This document shows, piece after piece, positions 10,575-19,774 of a stretch of 64,000 bases of DNA (position 1 is the stretch's first letter; every line of letters begins with the position of its first letter). The DNA lies in NCBI RefSeq assembly GCF_009557615.1, contig NZ_CP045652.1, positions 3,286,001 to 3,350,000 on the forward strand. Reading direction: 5' to 3'. The notes beneath the pieces are model-generated. The model saw only the letters and a list, made by a program, of their open reading frames with translations, made no database searches and had not been told where the DNA came from. The stretch comes from Sphingobacteruim zhuxiongii. Lineage in GTDB: Bacteria; Bacteroidota; Bacteroidia; Sphingobacteriales; Sphingobacteriaceae. A program made the position numbers and the translations under genes.

Positions 10575-10944
10575 GTGATAGTTTTTCTAGCAATATCTTC
10601 ATTTTCGCATGAAGTTCGACAAAAGGTAACTCCTCTTTACCGATATACTGAATTGCTAATAACAAATGTAGGGAATAATCGCTCAAATTATCATAGAAAA
10701 AAGGCTTTTCTAAACGATAACATTCTCGAAGAAGTCGTTTTAGTCGATTTCGAGTAACTGCATGCTTAAATCGGCGTTTTGAAACCGAAATAATAGCCTG
10801 AGCTTTAGAAGGAAGAGTTTCACTTGTGTTACGATACATCAAGCGGAAAGGATACACAACAAAAGAAGAACCATTATGGAAAAGGTCATCTATTAACCTT
10901 TTGCTGCATAATCGTTCTTCTTTTGAAAATGTATATTTCTTCAT
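10537..10944 (-). CDS. rnpA: Ribonuclease P protein component
   Basis: RnpA is the protein subunit of RNase P, which trims the 5' ends of pre-tRNAs. The protein starts [22 protein letters not shown] and carries the basic RNR signature ([20 protein letters not shown]). ATG 10944 is chosen over the longer frame from 10989, because the family begins close to this F/S-K-x-E-R-L motif. It follows rpmH, the usual bacterial order, with 60 bases between. Confidence 0.92.
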   Translation of the reverse strand: MKKYTFSKEERLCSKRLIDDLFHNGSSFVVYPFRLMYRNTSETLPSKAQAIISVSKRRFKHAVTRNRLKRLLRECYRLEKPFFYDNLSDYSLHLLLAIQYIGKEELPFVELHAKMKILLEKLSHELASSNLGKRD

Positions 10945-11004
10945 CTCGATGAATAGATCCGGCAGTTTTGCGCTCGGCTCATGGATCACCGGAGACCGAA
11001 TAGA

Positions 11005-11163
11005 TTACCCTTTGTGACGGCTTTCGTCAGAAACAGTAAGACGTTTTCTACCTTTAGCTCTACGAGAAGCTAATACTCTTCTACCATTTGCAGAGCTCAT
11101 ACGCTCTCTGAAACCGTGCTTATTTCTTCTTTTTCTTTGTGAAGGCTGGAATGTTCTCTTCAT
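11005..11163 (-). CDS. rpmH: 50S ribosomal protein L34
   Basis: This is a 52-residue, very basic protein beginning [20 protein letters not shown] and continuing with [19 protein letters not shown], which is diagnostic for bL34. The C-terminus VSDESRHKG is slightly longer than in E. coli, as often in Bacteroidota. It is the first gene of the rpmH-rnpA-yidD-tsaB operon. A good promoter lies about 60 bases upstream. Confidence 0.97.
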   Translation of the reverse strand: MKRTFQPSQRKRRNKHGFRERMSSANGRRVLASRRAKGRKRLTVSDESRHKG

Positions 11164-11221
11164 GACGCTTTTATGCTTGTTTTAATACTTTGATTCAATT
11201 CTTTCCCTCCGAAGAGGAATG

Positions 11222-11252
11222 CAAAAATAAAGTTTATTTCACAATTCCGCAA
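11222..11252 (-). promoter_or_regulatory. Bacteroidota-type promoter of rpmH
   Basis: On the minus strand: TTG (11250-11252), 20 bases, TATTTTTG (11222-11229). The -7 element ends 58 bases before the rpmH ATG. Confidence 0.65.
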
Positions 11253-11270
11253 CACCTAAACAACAATTAA

Positions 11271-11316
11271 TAAAAAAAGCAAATTATTTCAGTCAAATAC
11301 CGTCATAATTTGCTTT
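11271..11316 (-). terminator. Terminator of mscL
   Basis: AAGCAAATTAT and ATAATTTGCTT form an 11-bp stem (11277-11287 with 11305-11315), followed on the minus strand by TTTTTTTATT. Confidence 0.85.
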
Positions 11317-11335
11317 GATATTAGTAAGAATACCC

Positions 11336-11743
11336 CTATTTATTTTTCAGGATATCACGAATTTCAGTTAATAACGTTTCTTCTTTTGTAGGTGCTGGCG
11401 CCTCTTCTGGAGCAGCAGGAGCTTCACGTTTCAAGGAATTGATACCTTTCACCACTAGGAAAATACAAAATGCAACAATGATAAATTGGATTAATACATT
11501 AATAAATGTACCATAACCAATTGCAACCTCTGCAACGCCTGCAGCCTCATTACCCTCTTTCAAAACATACTTCATGCTAGAAAAATCAATACCCCCAGTG
11601 AGCATACCAATAGGTGGCATAATAATATTATCCACTAAAGACGTAACAATCTTTCCGAAAGCACCACCGATTACAACACCGACAGCAAGGTCGACAACGC
11701 TGCCACGCATGGCAAACTCTTTAAACTCTTTTAAAAATCCCAT
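11336..11743 (-). CDS. mscL: Large-conductance mechanosensitive channel
   Basis: MscL opens under membrane tension to release solutes after osmotic downshift. The 135-residue protein starts [20 protein letters not shown] and has the pore helix [19 protein letters not shown], a periplasmic loop, and a second membrane segment (about 70-95). A Pro/Ala linker and a charged C-terminal helix ([12 protein letters not shown]) end it. ATG 11743 gives the exact family start. Confidence 0.96.
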   Translation of the reverse strand: MGFLKEFKEFAMRGSVVDLAVGVVIGGAFGKIVTSLVDNIIMPPIGMLTGGIDFSSMKYVLKEGNEAAGVAEVAIGYGTFINVLIQFIIVAFCIFLVVKGINSLKREAPAAPEEAPAPTKEETLLTEIRDILKNK

Positions 11744-12098
11744 AATTCTAAAATATATTTTAGTGCGAAAAATGTTGAACAGTTTCATTGTTCAACGACC
11801 CAATAAACACAAAAAAAAAGTTTTGACATGATATTCTAAAATATTTTTAAGAATATTCCTATTTATTGCAACATAATAATTGCTAAACTGAAAAATATTT
11901 CTAATAAATGATGTAGTAAATCGAATAAACCATTATATTTATAGCGAAGATAAATAGCGGAAACCATAAATATCCTTCAACATTATTACGTTTAATGACA
12001 TTTATTTCTTCTTACTATATATTTCAAAATAAGGATGTGAGGGTGTTAAATTTATTAAATCACAATACATAATTATTCAAGAAAGTAACAGCAGATAC
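11744..12098. other. Gene-free AT-rich divergent region between mscL and the response regulator
   Basis: There are 355 bases with no supported gene. It must hold promoters for both flanking genes, but no clear TTTG/TAnnTTTG pair stands out. A 7-bp inverted repeat ATATTCT...AGAATAT lies near 11830-11856 and could be an operator. Confidence 0.4.
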
Positions 12099-12743
12099 AT
12101 GAAAAAAATACTAATAGCTGATGACCATATCATTGTTCGGTTAGGAGTATCGACAGCAATTAAAGAAACGCTTAAGAACACCGAAATTGTACATGCTGAA
12201 ACCTATGACGAGGTTTACGAGAAGTTAACAAACGGAAGATTTGATATGTTACTATTGGATATTAATATGCCTGGTGGCAATAATATCAAAGTAATCAAAG
12301 AACTTCTAGAAATTCAACCTGATTTAAAGATATTAGTGTTTTCATCTTACGACGAAACGCTTTATGCACTTCGATATATTGAGGCTGGCGCAGCAGGCTA
12401 TGTCAATAAAACGACAAGTATGACCGAGTTTACAAATGCTATAAATAGCATTTTTGAACGCGGGAAATATATGTCTGACGCCATCAAGGATTTATACGTT
12501 CAAAAACTTACGACCAGTAAGTCAAAGATTGACAGCCTAAATCCACTTTACAAGTTATCAAATCGTGAAATGGATGTCGCAAGGCATTTAATTGAAGGAC
12601 TAGGAATTATTGAAGTTTCAAGCCGTCTAAACTTGAGTTCATCAACAGTAAGTACCTATAAGAGTAGAATCTTTGAAAAACTTAATGTTCACAATATCCC
12701 AGACTTAATATCATTATTTAAGATACATGCAGAAAAGGAGTAG
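12099..12743 (+). CDS. NarL/LuxR-family response regulator
   Basis: This is a 214-residue two-domain regulator. The receiver domain has the acidic pair at D8-D9 (IADDH), the phosphoacceptor D54 (LLLDINMPGG) and a conserved Lys near 104 (GYVNKTTS). The C-terminal half is a LuxR-type helix-turn-helix (LSNREMDVARHLIEG; LNLSSSTVSTYKSRIFEKL). No histidine kinase is next to it, so its sensor and targets are unknown. Its stop codon lies inside the stem of the terminator. Confidence 0.9.
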   Translation: MKKILIADDHIIVRLGVSTAIKETLKNTEIVHAETYDEVYEKLTNGRFDMLLLDINMPGGNNIKVIKELLEIQPDLKILVFSSYDETLYALRYIEAGAAGYVNKTTSMTEFTNAINSIFERGKYMSDAIKDLYVQKLTTSKSKIDSLNPLYKLSNREMDVARHLIEGLGIIEVSSRLNLSSSTVSTYKSRIFEKLNVHNIPDLISLFKIHAEKE

Positions 12744-12762
12744 TTTACACTACTCCTTTTTT
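12733..12762 (+). terminator. Terminator after the response regulator
   Basis: GGAGTAGT pairs with ACTACTCC, flanked by AAAA and TTTTTTATTTTT. The stem includes the stop codon. It may also serve the convergent gene at 12800. Confidence 0.85.
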
Positions 12763-12799
12763 ATTTTTCAATTAAATAAAATCGCTCAACTGACTTAAA

Positions 12800-13936
12800 T
12801 TACAGTAACTGATCGATACTTAGTACAGGAATATCTTTCTTGTCTTGAACAACCAACTCCTTAGGGTTTACATAAGAATAACCGTCAGAATTCAAATCCC
12901 ATAATAAAGGCGCTAAGAAATTAATACAGGCCTTAGCCCCTTGATTGATAGCCCCCATATTTTGTGTATCCTTTGAATTCTTCGCCTCATTCTCTATTTC
13001 AAACGGTCCGGAAAACTCGCGCTCATGTAAAACACGAACAAATGCGTTCCAATCCATATCATCCGTACCACCAAAACCCGGTAACATCGCTGTATAATGA
13101 TGCCTATCCCAATCATGCTGTGGTATAGAAACACCTGCCTCCTTAGCTAATTCCGGATTAACGGATTGCATAGGATACATCCCTCCCCACTCTACGCGAG
13201 ATTTCCCATAGTTTATTTTTGTAGTCTTCACGTGCACACGTTTTAAACGCTCAATGTCCATCGCTTGAATTACATCAACAGGATTTACATTCTGCCAGAT
13301 ATCATGGGACGGATCATAAATCTCACCATGCGCTTTACTTGGGATCATCGCATACATCAACTTACGAGCAGCAAGCACTGCCGGCAGATTATTGTAGGTG
13401 CTCGAAAAACGAGATGATCGCCATCCTTCCATTGGACAATTTTCATAAACAACAGTCACACCTAAATCCTCCGCATATTGAATAATCGGAGAAAAAACAC
13501 GCTTGTACTCATCTAAATTCTTCTGGAAACCATCAATCTCATTACCTAGTGTATGATTATAACCTACAAATGTCCCCACTTTCACATCATTCTCGTCGCC
13601 CCCCAATAAGTAAGCAATACGAATAAGCTTTAATAAATGATTTTGATTTTTAATACGCTCAGCTTCATCACCTCCAATCATATTCTCAAAGGCGCCAAGA
13701 GATAGCCTCAAACCGGCTGAATTAAAGCGATCTAAGACAACCTTAGCGTCGTCTAACCCAAATCCCTCATAATCCAAATGCGTTGCTGTATGATCTTCTC
13801 TAGTGCCGTCCTTTCGGAAAACACAAAGATCAATACCTTGCGCTCCACTCGCCTTCGCAACTTCTAATAACTCAGATTGATTTAACTTTTCATACGCTGA
13901 GCTCATCAGCCATATTGGATTCTGTATTACTTTCAT
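12800..13936 (-). CDS. Sugar phosphate isomerase/epimerase-like TIM-barrel protein
   Basis: The 378-residue protein fits the xylose-isomerase-like/AP-endonuclease-2 TIM-barrel family. Likely metal ligands are Glu in VVYENCPMEGW, Asp and His in IYDPSHDIWQ, His in RVHVKTTK, and Glu in GPFEIENEA. GFGGTDDMDW resembles the late conserved loop. Family members isomerise or epimerise sugars, inositols or keto acids, and the substrate cannot be told. No sugar-uptake or catabolic genes are adjacent. No signal peptide, so cytoplasmic. Confidence 0.8.
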   Translation of the reverse strand: MKVIQNPIWLMSSAYEKLNQSELLEVAKASGAQGIDLCVFRKDGTREDHTATHLDYEGFGLDDAKVVLDRFNSAGLRLSLGAFENMIGGDEAERIKNQNHLLKLIRIAYLLGGDENDVKVGTFVGYNHTLGNEIDGFQKNLDEYKRVFSPIIQYAEDLGVTVVYENCPMEGWRSSRFSSTYNNLPAVLAARKLMYAMIPSKAHGEIYDPSHDIWQNVNPVDVIQAMDIERLKRVHVKTTKINYGKSRVEWGGMYPMQSVNPELAKEAGVSIPQHDWDRHHYTAMLPGFGGTDDMDWNAFVRVLHEREFSGPFEIENEAKNSKDTQNMGAINQGAKACINFLAPLLWDLNSDGYSYVNPKELVVQDKKDIPVLSIDQLL

Positions 13937-13963
13937 AAAATTGAAGATATAAAAAAATTACAC

Positions 13964-13988
13964 ATAAAAAAAAGCCCTGACGGGCTTA
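13964..13988 (-). terminator. Terminator of the Hc1-like gene
   Basis: AAGCCC/GGGCTT with a 4-base loop, followed on the minus strand by eight T. Confidence 0.75.
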
Positions 13989-14014
13989 GAATGTAACAAG
14001 GCTTTCAGAATAAC

Positions 14015-14200
14015 CTATTTTTTATTCTTCAAATCTTGAATGCCTAGACGTAGCGACTGCGATAAGGTCTTGATATCCTGAAGACCCTTTCTAATACGCG
14101 TACCAGCAGCACTATTGCCTTTTGAGAAAAACTTATCAGCATCTCCTTCTAAACCGTCAATTAGAGATTTCAACTCTTTAAATTTATCAATACTTGCCAT
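14015..14200 (-). CDS. Histone H1-like (Hc1-type) small protein
   Basis: This is a 61-residue, helical, basic protein: KFKELKSLIDGLEGDADKFF, then KGNSAAGTRIRKGLQDIKTL. The pattern KGNxAAGTRxRKGxQxLK is that of the Hc1-like proteins common in Bacteroidota. They resemble chlamydial Hc1, but lack its long Lys/Ala tail. DNA compaction is the presumed role and is not proven for this short form. ATG 14200 (MASIDKF) is preferred to the longer frame from 14260. It lies downstream of ftsZ behind a terminator. Confidence 0.8.
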   Translation of the reverse strand: MASIDKFKELKSLIDGLEGDADKFFSKGNSAAGTRIRKGLQDIKTLSQSLRLGIQDLKNKK

Positions 14201-14275
14201 AACTGTTAGATTTATTTGTTTAAAATTAGTAACTAGCTTAAAATTAACATCTTTTTCCAAGAATCAAAATCTAAA

Positions 14276-14307
14276 AACAAAAAAAAGGTGACCTTCACAG
14301 GCCACCC
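14276..14307 (-). terminator. Terminator after ftsZ, end of the dcw operon
   Basis: GGTGGCC and GGTCACC (minus strand, one G-U pair) with a 6-base loop, followed by TTTTTTTG. Confidence 0.75.
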
Positions 14308-14329
14308 TCATTTATTAAATAGGATAAGA

Positions 14330-16033
14330 TTAATCTACATTATCGTGTAAAAACGAATTGTTAGGTCTAATTTCTGTCTCACCATCGTCGAAAGAAAGAG
14401 TGAAACGAGAAACTTGGGATTGAGAAGAATGAGGCACATCATCCAATGTTTTTTGCTTTCTCTTGTAAGCAGGCTCATTCTCTAATTCCTGAAGACCGTT
14501 TGAAGATTTTAATTTCATGCTCAATTCTTTCAATCGCAAGATTCGCTCTTTCGTTTTCAACAATTGATCCTCAAAATTAATCTCTTCTTTTTTCGCTTCT
14601 TCAAGCACATCTTCAGCAACAGGAAACTGCTCTGAAATTTCATTTGCAAAACTTGACTCCTCTTCTTGATCAGCTGCCGGTTTATATGCATCAAACACGG
14701 TCGGCAATTTGAATTCAAATAAAGAAGGTGAAGTTTTCAATTCAAAACCGTGTGGATTTGAATCTTCCTCGACCTCTTCAATCTCCGAAGAGTTATCAAA
14801 TTCCAAAGTATGACGAATGATTTTATCACCATTGTCAGCCACAGCTGCTGCACTTGGCGAAGTCACTGTCTTGTTGGAAAACAAATCTTGAGGAGGCTGA
14901 GGCGCCGGATTTTCAACAGATTGAGTAGGCTTTACAAAAGCACTTTGATCAACTGCAGGACGCTCAACAAATTGATTTTGAGAAACCGGTTTTATGAAAG
15001 CAGAAGTTTGAACCTCTGGAGTTAAGGGAATAGCAATTTTCTCTTTCTCTTTTTCTTTAACACGCTCCTCAGCTGTTTGGAATCCAGTTGCGATAATGGT
15101 AACAGAAAGTTCATCATCATAATTCTCATCGATACAGTTACCCCAAATTAAGTCCGCAGATAATCCTGCTTTCTCTTGGATATAATCTGTAACGATAGCA
15201 ACTTCATCCATAGTAACTTCACGTTTACCGGAAGTTATGTTTAATAAAATATAGCGAGCACCTTCAATCTCATTATCTTTCAATAATGGAGACGCTAATG
15301 CGCCAGTTACAGCATCTAATGCACGTTGTTCACCAGTAGCAATAGCATTACCCATGATCGCAACACCACTATCGTTCATCACTGTGCGAACATCTTTGAA
15401 ATCGACGTTCACATAACCAGGGATTGTAATAATCTCCGCAATACCTTTCGCTGCTGTTGTCAGTATATCATCTGCTTTAGCAAATGCAGCAGTCATTGTT
15501 AAGTTGCCAAAGATCTCACGAAGGCGATCATTTGAAATGACTAAATAAGAATCTACATATTTACGCAATTCACCAAGGCCTTCCTCAGCTTGCATACGAC
15601 GTCTTTTACCTTCGAAAGTAAATGGAGTAGTAATTATAGCAACCGTTAGAATTCCCAATTCTTTTGCAGCTTTCGCCAATACCGGACTTGCACCTGTACC
15701 AGTTCCACCGCCCATACCTGCAGTGATGAAAAGCATCTTAGTATTTGTACCCAACATGCGTTTGATATCCTCAATACTTTCGATCGCTGAATTCTCACCA
15801 ACATCGGGATCAGCTCCAGCACCCATACCTTCTGTTAGACTTGCACCTAACTGAACCTTATTCGGAATGGGACTAAGCTCCAATGCCTGTGCATCCGTAT
15901 TACAAACGATGAAGTCTACACCAGAAATTCCTTGCTTATACATGTGATTTACGGCATTCCCACCGCCACCACCTACACCAATTACCTTGATAATTGATGA
16001 ATTCTCCTTTAACATCTCAAATTGTATCGACAT
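14330..16033 (-). CDS. ftsZ: Cell division protein FtsZ
   Basis: FtsZ is the tubulin-like GTPase that builds the division ring. The globular part shows IKVIGVGGGGGNAVNHM, the GTP signature GGGTGTGASP, and NDRLREIFG. At 567 residues it is long: after about residue 330 comes a Pro/Glu-rich linker, then EPAYKRKQKTLDD and an acidic end (FLHDNVD), as in other Bacteroidota. ATG 16033 (MSIQFEM) is chosen; MLKENSS six codons later is possible. It is the last gene of the dcw operon and is separated from ftsA by 141 bases holding a palindrome. Confidence 0.97.
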   Translation of the reverse strand: MSIQFEMLKENSSIIKVIGVGGGGGNAVNHMYKQGISGVDFIVCNTDAQALELSPIPNKVQLGASLTEGMGAGADPDVGENSAIESIEDIKRMLGTNTKMLFITAGMGGGTGTGASPVLAKAAKELGILTVAIITTPFTFEGKRRRMQAEEGLGELRKYVDSYLVISNDRLREIFGNLTMTAAFAKADDILTTAAKGIAEIITIPGYVNVDFKDVRTVMNDSGVAIMGNAIATGEQRALDAVTGALASPLLKDNEIEGARYILLNITSGKREVTMDEVAIVTDYIQEKAGLSADLIWGNCIDENYDDELSVTIIATGFQTAEERVKEKEKEKIAIPLTPEVQTSAFIKPVSQNQFVERPAVDQSAFVKPTQSVENPAPQPPQDLFSNKTVTSPSAAAVADNGDKIIRHTLEFDNSSEIEEVEEDSNPHGFELKTSPSLFEFKLPTVFDAYKPAADQEEESSFANEISEQFPVAEDVLEEAKKEEINFEDQLLKTKERILRLKELSMKLKSSNGLQELENEPAYKRKQKTLDDVPHSSQSQVSRFTLSFDDGETEIRPNNSFLHDNVD

Positions 16034-16127
16034 ATATGTTATCCTATTTAATTCTTCCTCAAGCAATTACGTTATCGCAATTTGACTCAACAATTCTAAG
16101 GTAATATTACCAAAATCTTAACAACAG

Positions 16128-16155
16128 TTTTCCACATTTGTTAAAATGTGGAAAA
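16128..16155. promoter_or_regulatory. Palindrome with two facing TTTTCCACA boxes between ftsA and ftsZ
   Basis: TTTTCCACATTT, 3 bases, AAAATGTGGAAAA. No T-run follows in the ftsA-to-ftsZ direction, so simple termination is unlikely. Each arm fits the degenerate DnaA-box pattern TTWTNCACA. The 13-mer AGTTTTCCACATT (16126-16138) also occurs upstream of mraZ at 30212-30224. It may control ftsZ separately or process the transcript; this is inference. Confidence 0.6.
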
Positions 16156-16174
16156 AAGAGAGTGATGTTGATAA

Positions 16175-17557
16175 TTATTTTTTGCCGATGAAAGTATCAT
16201 CGTCTATATCTGCGCCATCTTTGATCCAATCGCCTAAGAAACGTGTTAACCAACCCTCCTTTTTTGATTGACCCTCCGCTATTTCTTTAACGCCTTCTTT
16301 AGACTTTTCTTTTATTTGAGGAGACTTTTTAGTTACTTTTTCTTCATTTCGCATCTCCTCCTCTTCGATAGATTGAATCCCCTTAATCAATAAACCAATA
16401 CCTGTTGCATATAACGGGCTTTTAAGTTCATCAAAAGCTTGTTTATTCAACATCTCAGTTTTTGCCAAGTATTCATTTGGATAGCCAATTCGGCAATCGA
16501 TACCCGTGATATACTCAACAAGTTGAATTAAATGTTTCAACTGCGCACCACCACCAGTAATAACGATACCTGCAATTAATTTATCCTCATATCCTGAAGA
16601 TTTGATCTCATAGTAAACATGCTCAATAATCTCTTCCATTCTTGCTTGAATAATGTAAGCAAGGTTTTTTACAGAGATTTCTTTTGCTTCACGACCGCGG
16701 ATACCAGGTACACAGATCACCTCGTTATCTTTGTTCTCATCAGCTAAAGCAGAGCCATAACGAACCTTTAATTGTTCCGCTTGATTACGTAAAACAGAAC
16801 ATCCTTGACGAATGTCTTCTGTAACAATATTTCCACCCAATGGTATAACCGCCGTATGACGAATAATTCCCTCGTGGAAAATAGCAACATCAGTCGTACC
16901 GCCACCAATATCAACTAAAACAACACCAGCAGTTTTTTCCTCTTCATCCAACACAGCCTCGGATGATGCAAGAGGTTCTAAGATTAATTCAGAAACTTCT
17001 AAATCCGAATTATCTACACAACGTTTAATATTTTTTATATCCGTTACTCGACCAGAAATGATATGGAAGTTTGCTTCCACACGACGACCTGCCATACCGA
17101 TAGGCTCTTTAATTCCGGGCTCATTGTCGATAGTAAACTCTTGTGGCAACACATGAATAATCTCTTCGCCTGGAGGCAAAACCAATTTATACATGTCGGA
17201 AATTAAACGTTCAATATCTAAACGTCCGATTTCATCATCATCGTTCTTGGTCAAGATACCACGATGCTGAATACTTTTAATGTGCTGTCCAGCTATACCA
17301 ACATTGACAACTTTAATGTCTACATTGGATTGACCTTCCGCTACGGCTACGGCCTCGCGAATACTTGTAACCGTTTTTTGGATATTTGCTACTACCCCAC
17401 GGTTAACACCGGCAGATTCAGCTTTGCCTACACCTAAAAGTTCCACCTTATTAACCCCACTACGACGACCAACGGTAACACAAATCTTTGTCGTACCGAT
17501 GTCCAATCCAACGATTATTGGATTTTCTTTTTCATTTTCTGCAATTCTAGGTTTCAT
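16175..17557 (-). CDS. ftsA: Cell division protein FtsA
   Basis: FtsA is the actin-like protein that ties FtsZ to the membrane. It has the ATPase motifs VGLDIGTTKICVTVG and VVLVDIGGGTTDVAIF, the SHS2 (1C) subdomain between them, and ITGGGAQL. The 460-residue protein ends in a Lys-rich stretch followed by GWLTRFLGDWIKD, which looks like the membrane-binding amphipathic helix, with an acidic tail after it. It lies between ftsQ (39 bases) and ftsZ. Confidence 0.96.
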   Translation of the reverse strand: MKPRIAENEKENPIIVGLDIGTTKICVTVGRRSGVNKVELLGVGKAESAGVNRGVVANIQKTVTSIREAVAVAEGQSNVDIKVVNVGIAGQHIKSIQHRGILTKNDDDEIGRLDIERLISDMYKLVLPPGEEIIHVLPQEFTIDNEPGIKEPIGMAGRRVEANFHIISGRVTDIKNIKRCVDNSDLEVSELILEPLASSEAVLDEEEKTAGVVLVDIGGGTTDVAIFHEGIIRHTAVIPLGGNIVTEDIRQGCSVLRNQAEQLKVRYGSALADENKDNEVICVPGIRGREAKEISVKNLAYIIQARMEEIIEHVYYEIKSSGYEDKLIAGIVITGGGAQLKHLIQLVEYITGIDCRIGYPNEYLAKTEMLNKQAFDELKSPLYATGIGLLIKGIQSIEEEEMRNEEKVTKKSPQIKEKSKEGVKEIAEGQSKKEGWLTRFLGDWIKDGADIDDDTFIGKK

Positions 17558-17596
17558 ATGCTGTGTTTGATGCTGTATATTATTTCTTCTTTCTGT

Positions 17597-18424
17597 TTAC
17601 TTCTTATTCATTTGCATTTGCAGGCTATCGATGAACCAATCACCGTTACGCTCGCAAATAATTTGACCGCCATATTTCACATTTACCTTACTATATGCTC
17701 CAGTCCCTACACGAGGCATAATGTGTTTATAGAAGGTGGCCAATCGACTCAATTTATAGTCTAAAGAATCTGCATTCCCAATGATCAGCGTTTGCTCGCC
17801 AACTCGCGGAATCAATTCTATATCTCTATCCTCATTAACATAAAGCTGAACGATTTGGTTACTCCACAAATCGTCATGCTTTGTATGCGCTACGACATCT
17901 ACTAAATCTTTCACAATAGTTGATTGCACAGGCTCAAGCGCTTTTTTATACCCTTCTTTTATATTCCCATTTGCAACCATTACATGCGGAACATATTTCA
18001 ACGTCACTGGAATTTTTTGATTCTTTGAATCCACATAGAACTCTTGACCTGCCTGATTAATCACTCGTACAACAACTTCTCGTTGCATGACCTGAACTTG
18101 CATCGTACCGTCCATATCCATATGCACATCGGCTTCTGAAACATAAGGCGATTTCTTCAACTCGTTCTCTATCTTTTGCAATGGAATTTCGTTTAAACTG
18201 CGACCAACGACTCTTCCAAACTTTTCATGTATCATAGAAGAAATATCCTGCTGATCAATAAAAGTCTCTTTCCCTTCCACCAATACTTTTAAAGAAGTAC
18301 ATACTTGGACTTGGTCTTTTTTCGAAACCAAACTCATCAACATAAATACCCCAATCAGGGAAGAAATTCCCAGAAAAAAGTAGCCTACTTGACGCCATTG
18401 TATGTTTCTAATCTTATTAAGCAT
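17597..18424 (-). CDS. ftsQ: Cell division protein FtsQ/DivIB-like
   Basis: This is a 275-residue single-pass membrane protein: a short basic cytoplasmic start, one membrane helix (about 14-32), then a periplasmic part. LQKIENELKKSPYVSEADV is the end of a POTRA-like domain, followed by the FtsQ beta domain. Sequence conservation in FtsQ is low; the call rests on topology, size and position between murC and ftsA. It overlaps murC by 8 bases. Confidence 0.9.
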   Translation of the reverse strand: MLNKIRNIQWRQVGYFFLGISSLIGVFMLMSLVSKKDQVQVCTSLKVLVEGKETFIDQQDISSMIHEKFGRVVGRSLNEIPLQKIENELKKSPYVSEADVHMDMDGTMQVQVMQREVVVRVINQAGQEFYVDSKNQKIPVTLKYVPHVMVANGNIKEGYKKALEPVQSTIVKDLVDVVAHTKHDDLWSNQIVQLYVNEDRDIELIPRVGEQTLIIGNADSLDYKLSRLATFYKHIMPRVGTGAYSKVNVKYGGQIICERNGDWFIDSLQMQMNKK

Positions 18425-19772
18425 TTGTCAAAACTTCTTTAATAGGTTTCACTAACTTATCAATATCACCCGCACCAACCGTTACAATTAATTCTGGTTG
18501 TTCGGTCTTCACGATTGCAAGAACTTCTTCTGGACTTACTAAGCGTTTATTTTCTAGACGAATTTTATCCAGTAGCCATTGCGAATCGACACCAGGAAGA
18601 GGAAGTTCACGCGCGGGATAAATCTCCATCAATAGAAGCTCATCAGCAAACGCTAAAACCTCCGCAAATCCATCGACAAAATCTCTAGTGCGCGTAAATA
18701 AATGTGGCTGAAAAACAACCGTCAGCTTCTTATTCGGATATAACTTTCGCATAGAAGTCAAAAACGCTCTTAACTCTTCTGGATGATGTGCATAGTCATC
18801 TATATAAATATGCTCCGGCGATTTGAATATATATTCAAAACGACGCTTTACACCAGCAAAAGTCGACAATGCATGAACAATCTTAGTGGCCTCGATTCCT
18901 AGTAGCTTTGCTACCGTGATTGCAGCAACTGCGTTCTCCACATTATGCAAGCCTGGAATACCAAGATGGATATCCTTAATTGTCAAATCTTCCGAATGGT
19001 AATCAAAATAAAACTCACTATCTCGAACATGAACATTTTCAGCGTAAGCATCTGTATGTTCTTCACGCGCATAATTAATATCAGCGGCGAATGGCAAACC
19101 ATTCTTAACGATTTTTTGTCCATCAGCAACAACTCTATCCAAGAAAAGCTGGAAAGTTTCAGTAAGCTTGCTTGCCTCACCATAAATATCCAAATGATCT
19201 GCATCTGCGGATGTCACAATTGCAATGTTTGGATGAAGAGTTAAAAATGAACGATCGTACTCATCAGCTTCAACAACAACAACGTTGTTATCACCGAATA
19301 GAACATTATTTTGGTAGTTTGTACTAATCCCTCCTAAGAAGGCTGAACAATCATATCCACTATCTTTTAAAATATGAGCAACCATTGTTGATGTGGTTGT
19401 TTTGCCATGAGTTCCAGCAACTGCTATCGTAAATCGGCTTGCCGAAATAAAGCCCAGAACCTGAGAGCGTTTGAAAAGCTCATGACCAGCTTCAATAAAA
19501 AAGGCCTTTAGCGACAAATCCGAAGGAATCGCTGGCGTAAAAATGATCAAGGTCTCTTCACCTACTTGACTAAAAGATGAAGGTATTAATGTAATATCAT
19601 CCGAATAGACAATAGGCATCCCCTCTGCTTCAAGTGTTCTAGTCAACTCTGTCGAAGTGCGGTCATATCCAGCAACCTCACAACCCAATTGACTAAAGTA
19701 ACGAGCAAGACCACTCATTCCGATTCCTCCGATACCTAGTAAATAAACCCGTTTAATCTTATCGATATTCAT
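18417..19772 (-). CDS. murC: UDP-N-acetylmuramate--L-alanine ligase
   Basis: MurC adds L-Ala to UDP-MurNAc, the first amino acid of the peptidoglycan stem. It has the N-terminal Rossmann motif VYLLGIGGIGMSGLARYF, the P-loop VAGTHGKTTTSTM, the central EADEYDRSFL and a late DDYAHHPEE. At 451 residues the length is normal. It sits between murG and ftsQ with very short gaps, so it is cotranscribed. Confidence 0.97.
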   Translation of the reverse strand: MNIDKIKRVYLLGIGGIGMSGLARYFSQLGCEVAGYDRTSTELTRTLEAEGMPIVYSDDITLIPSSFSQVGEETLIIFTPAIPSDLSLKAFFIEAGHELFKRSQVLGFISASRFTIAVAGTHGKTTTSTMVAHILKDSGYDCSAFLGGISTNYQNNVLFGDNNVVVVEADEYDRSFLTLHPNIAIVTSADADHLDIYGEASKLTETFQLFLDRVVADGQKIVKNGLPFAADINYAREEHTDAYAENVHVRDSEFYFDYHSEDLTIKDIHLGIPGLHNVENAVAAITVAKLLGIEATKIVHALSTFAGVKRRFEYIFKSPEHIYIDDYAHHPEELRAFLTSMRKLYPNKKLTVVFQPHLFTRTRDFVDGFAEVLAFADELLLMEIYPARELPLPGVDSQWLLDKIRLENKRLVSPEEVLAIVKTEQPELIVTVGAGDIDKLVKPIKEVLTNA

Positions 19773-19774
19773 CT

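Noticed and set aside
18945..19244. 99-codon plus-strand frame within murC
   Set aside because: Antisense shadow of a well-supported gene.
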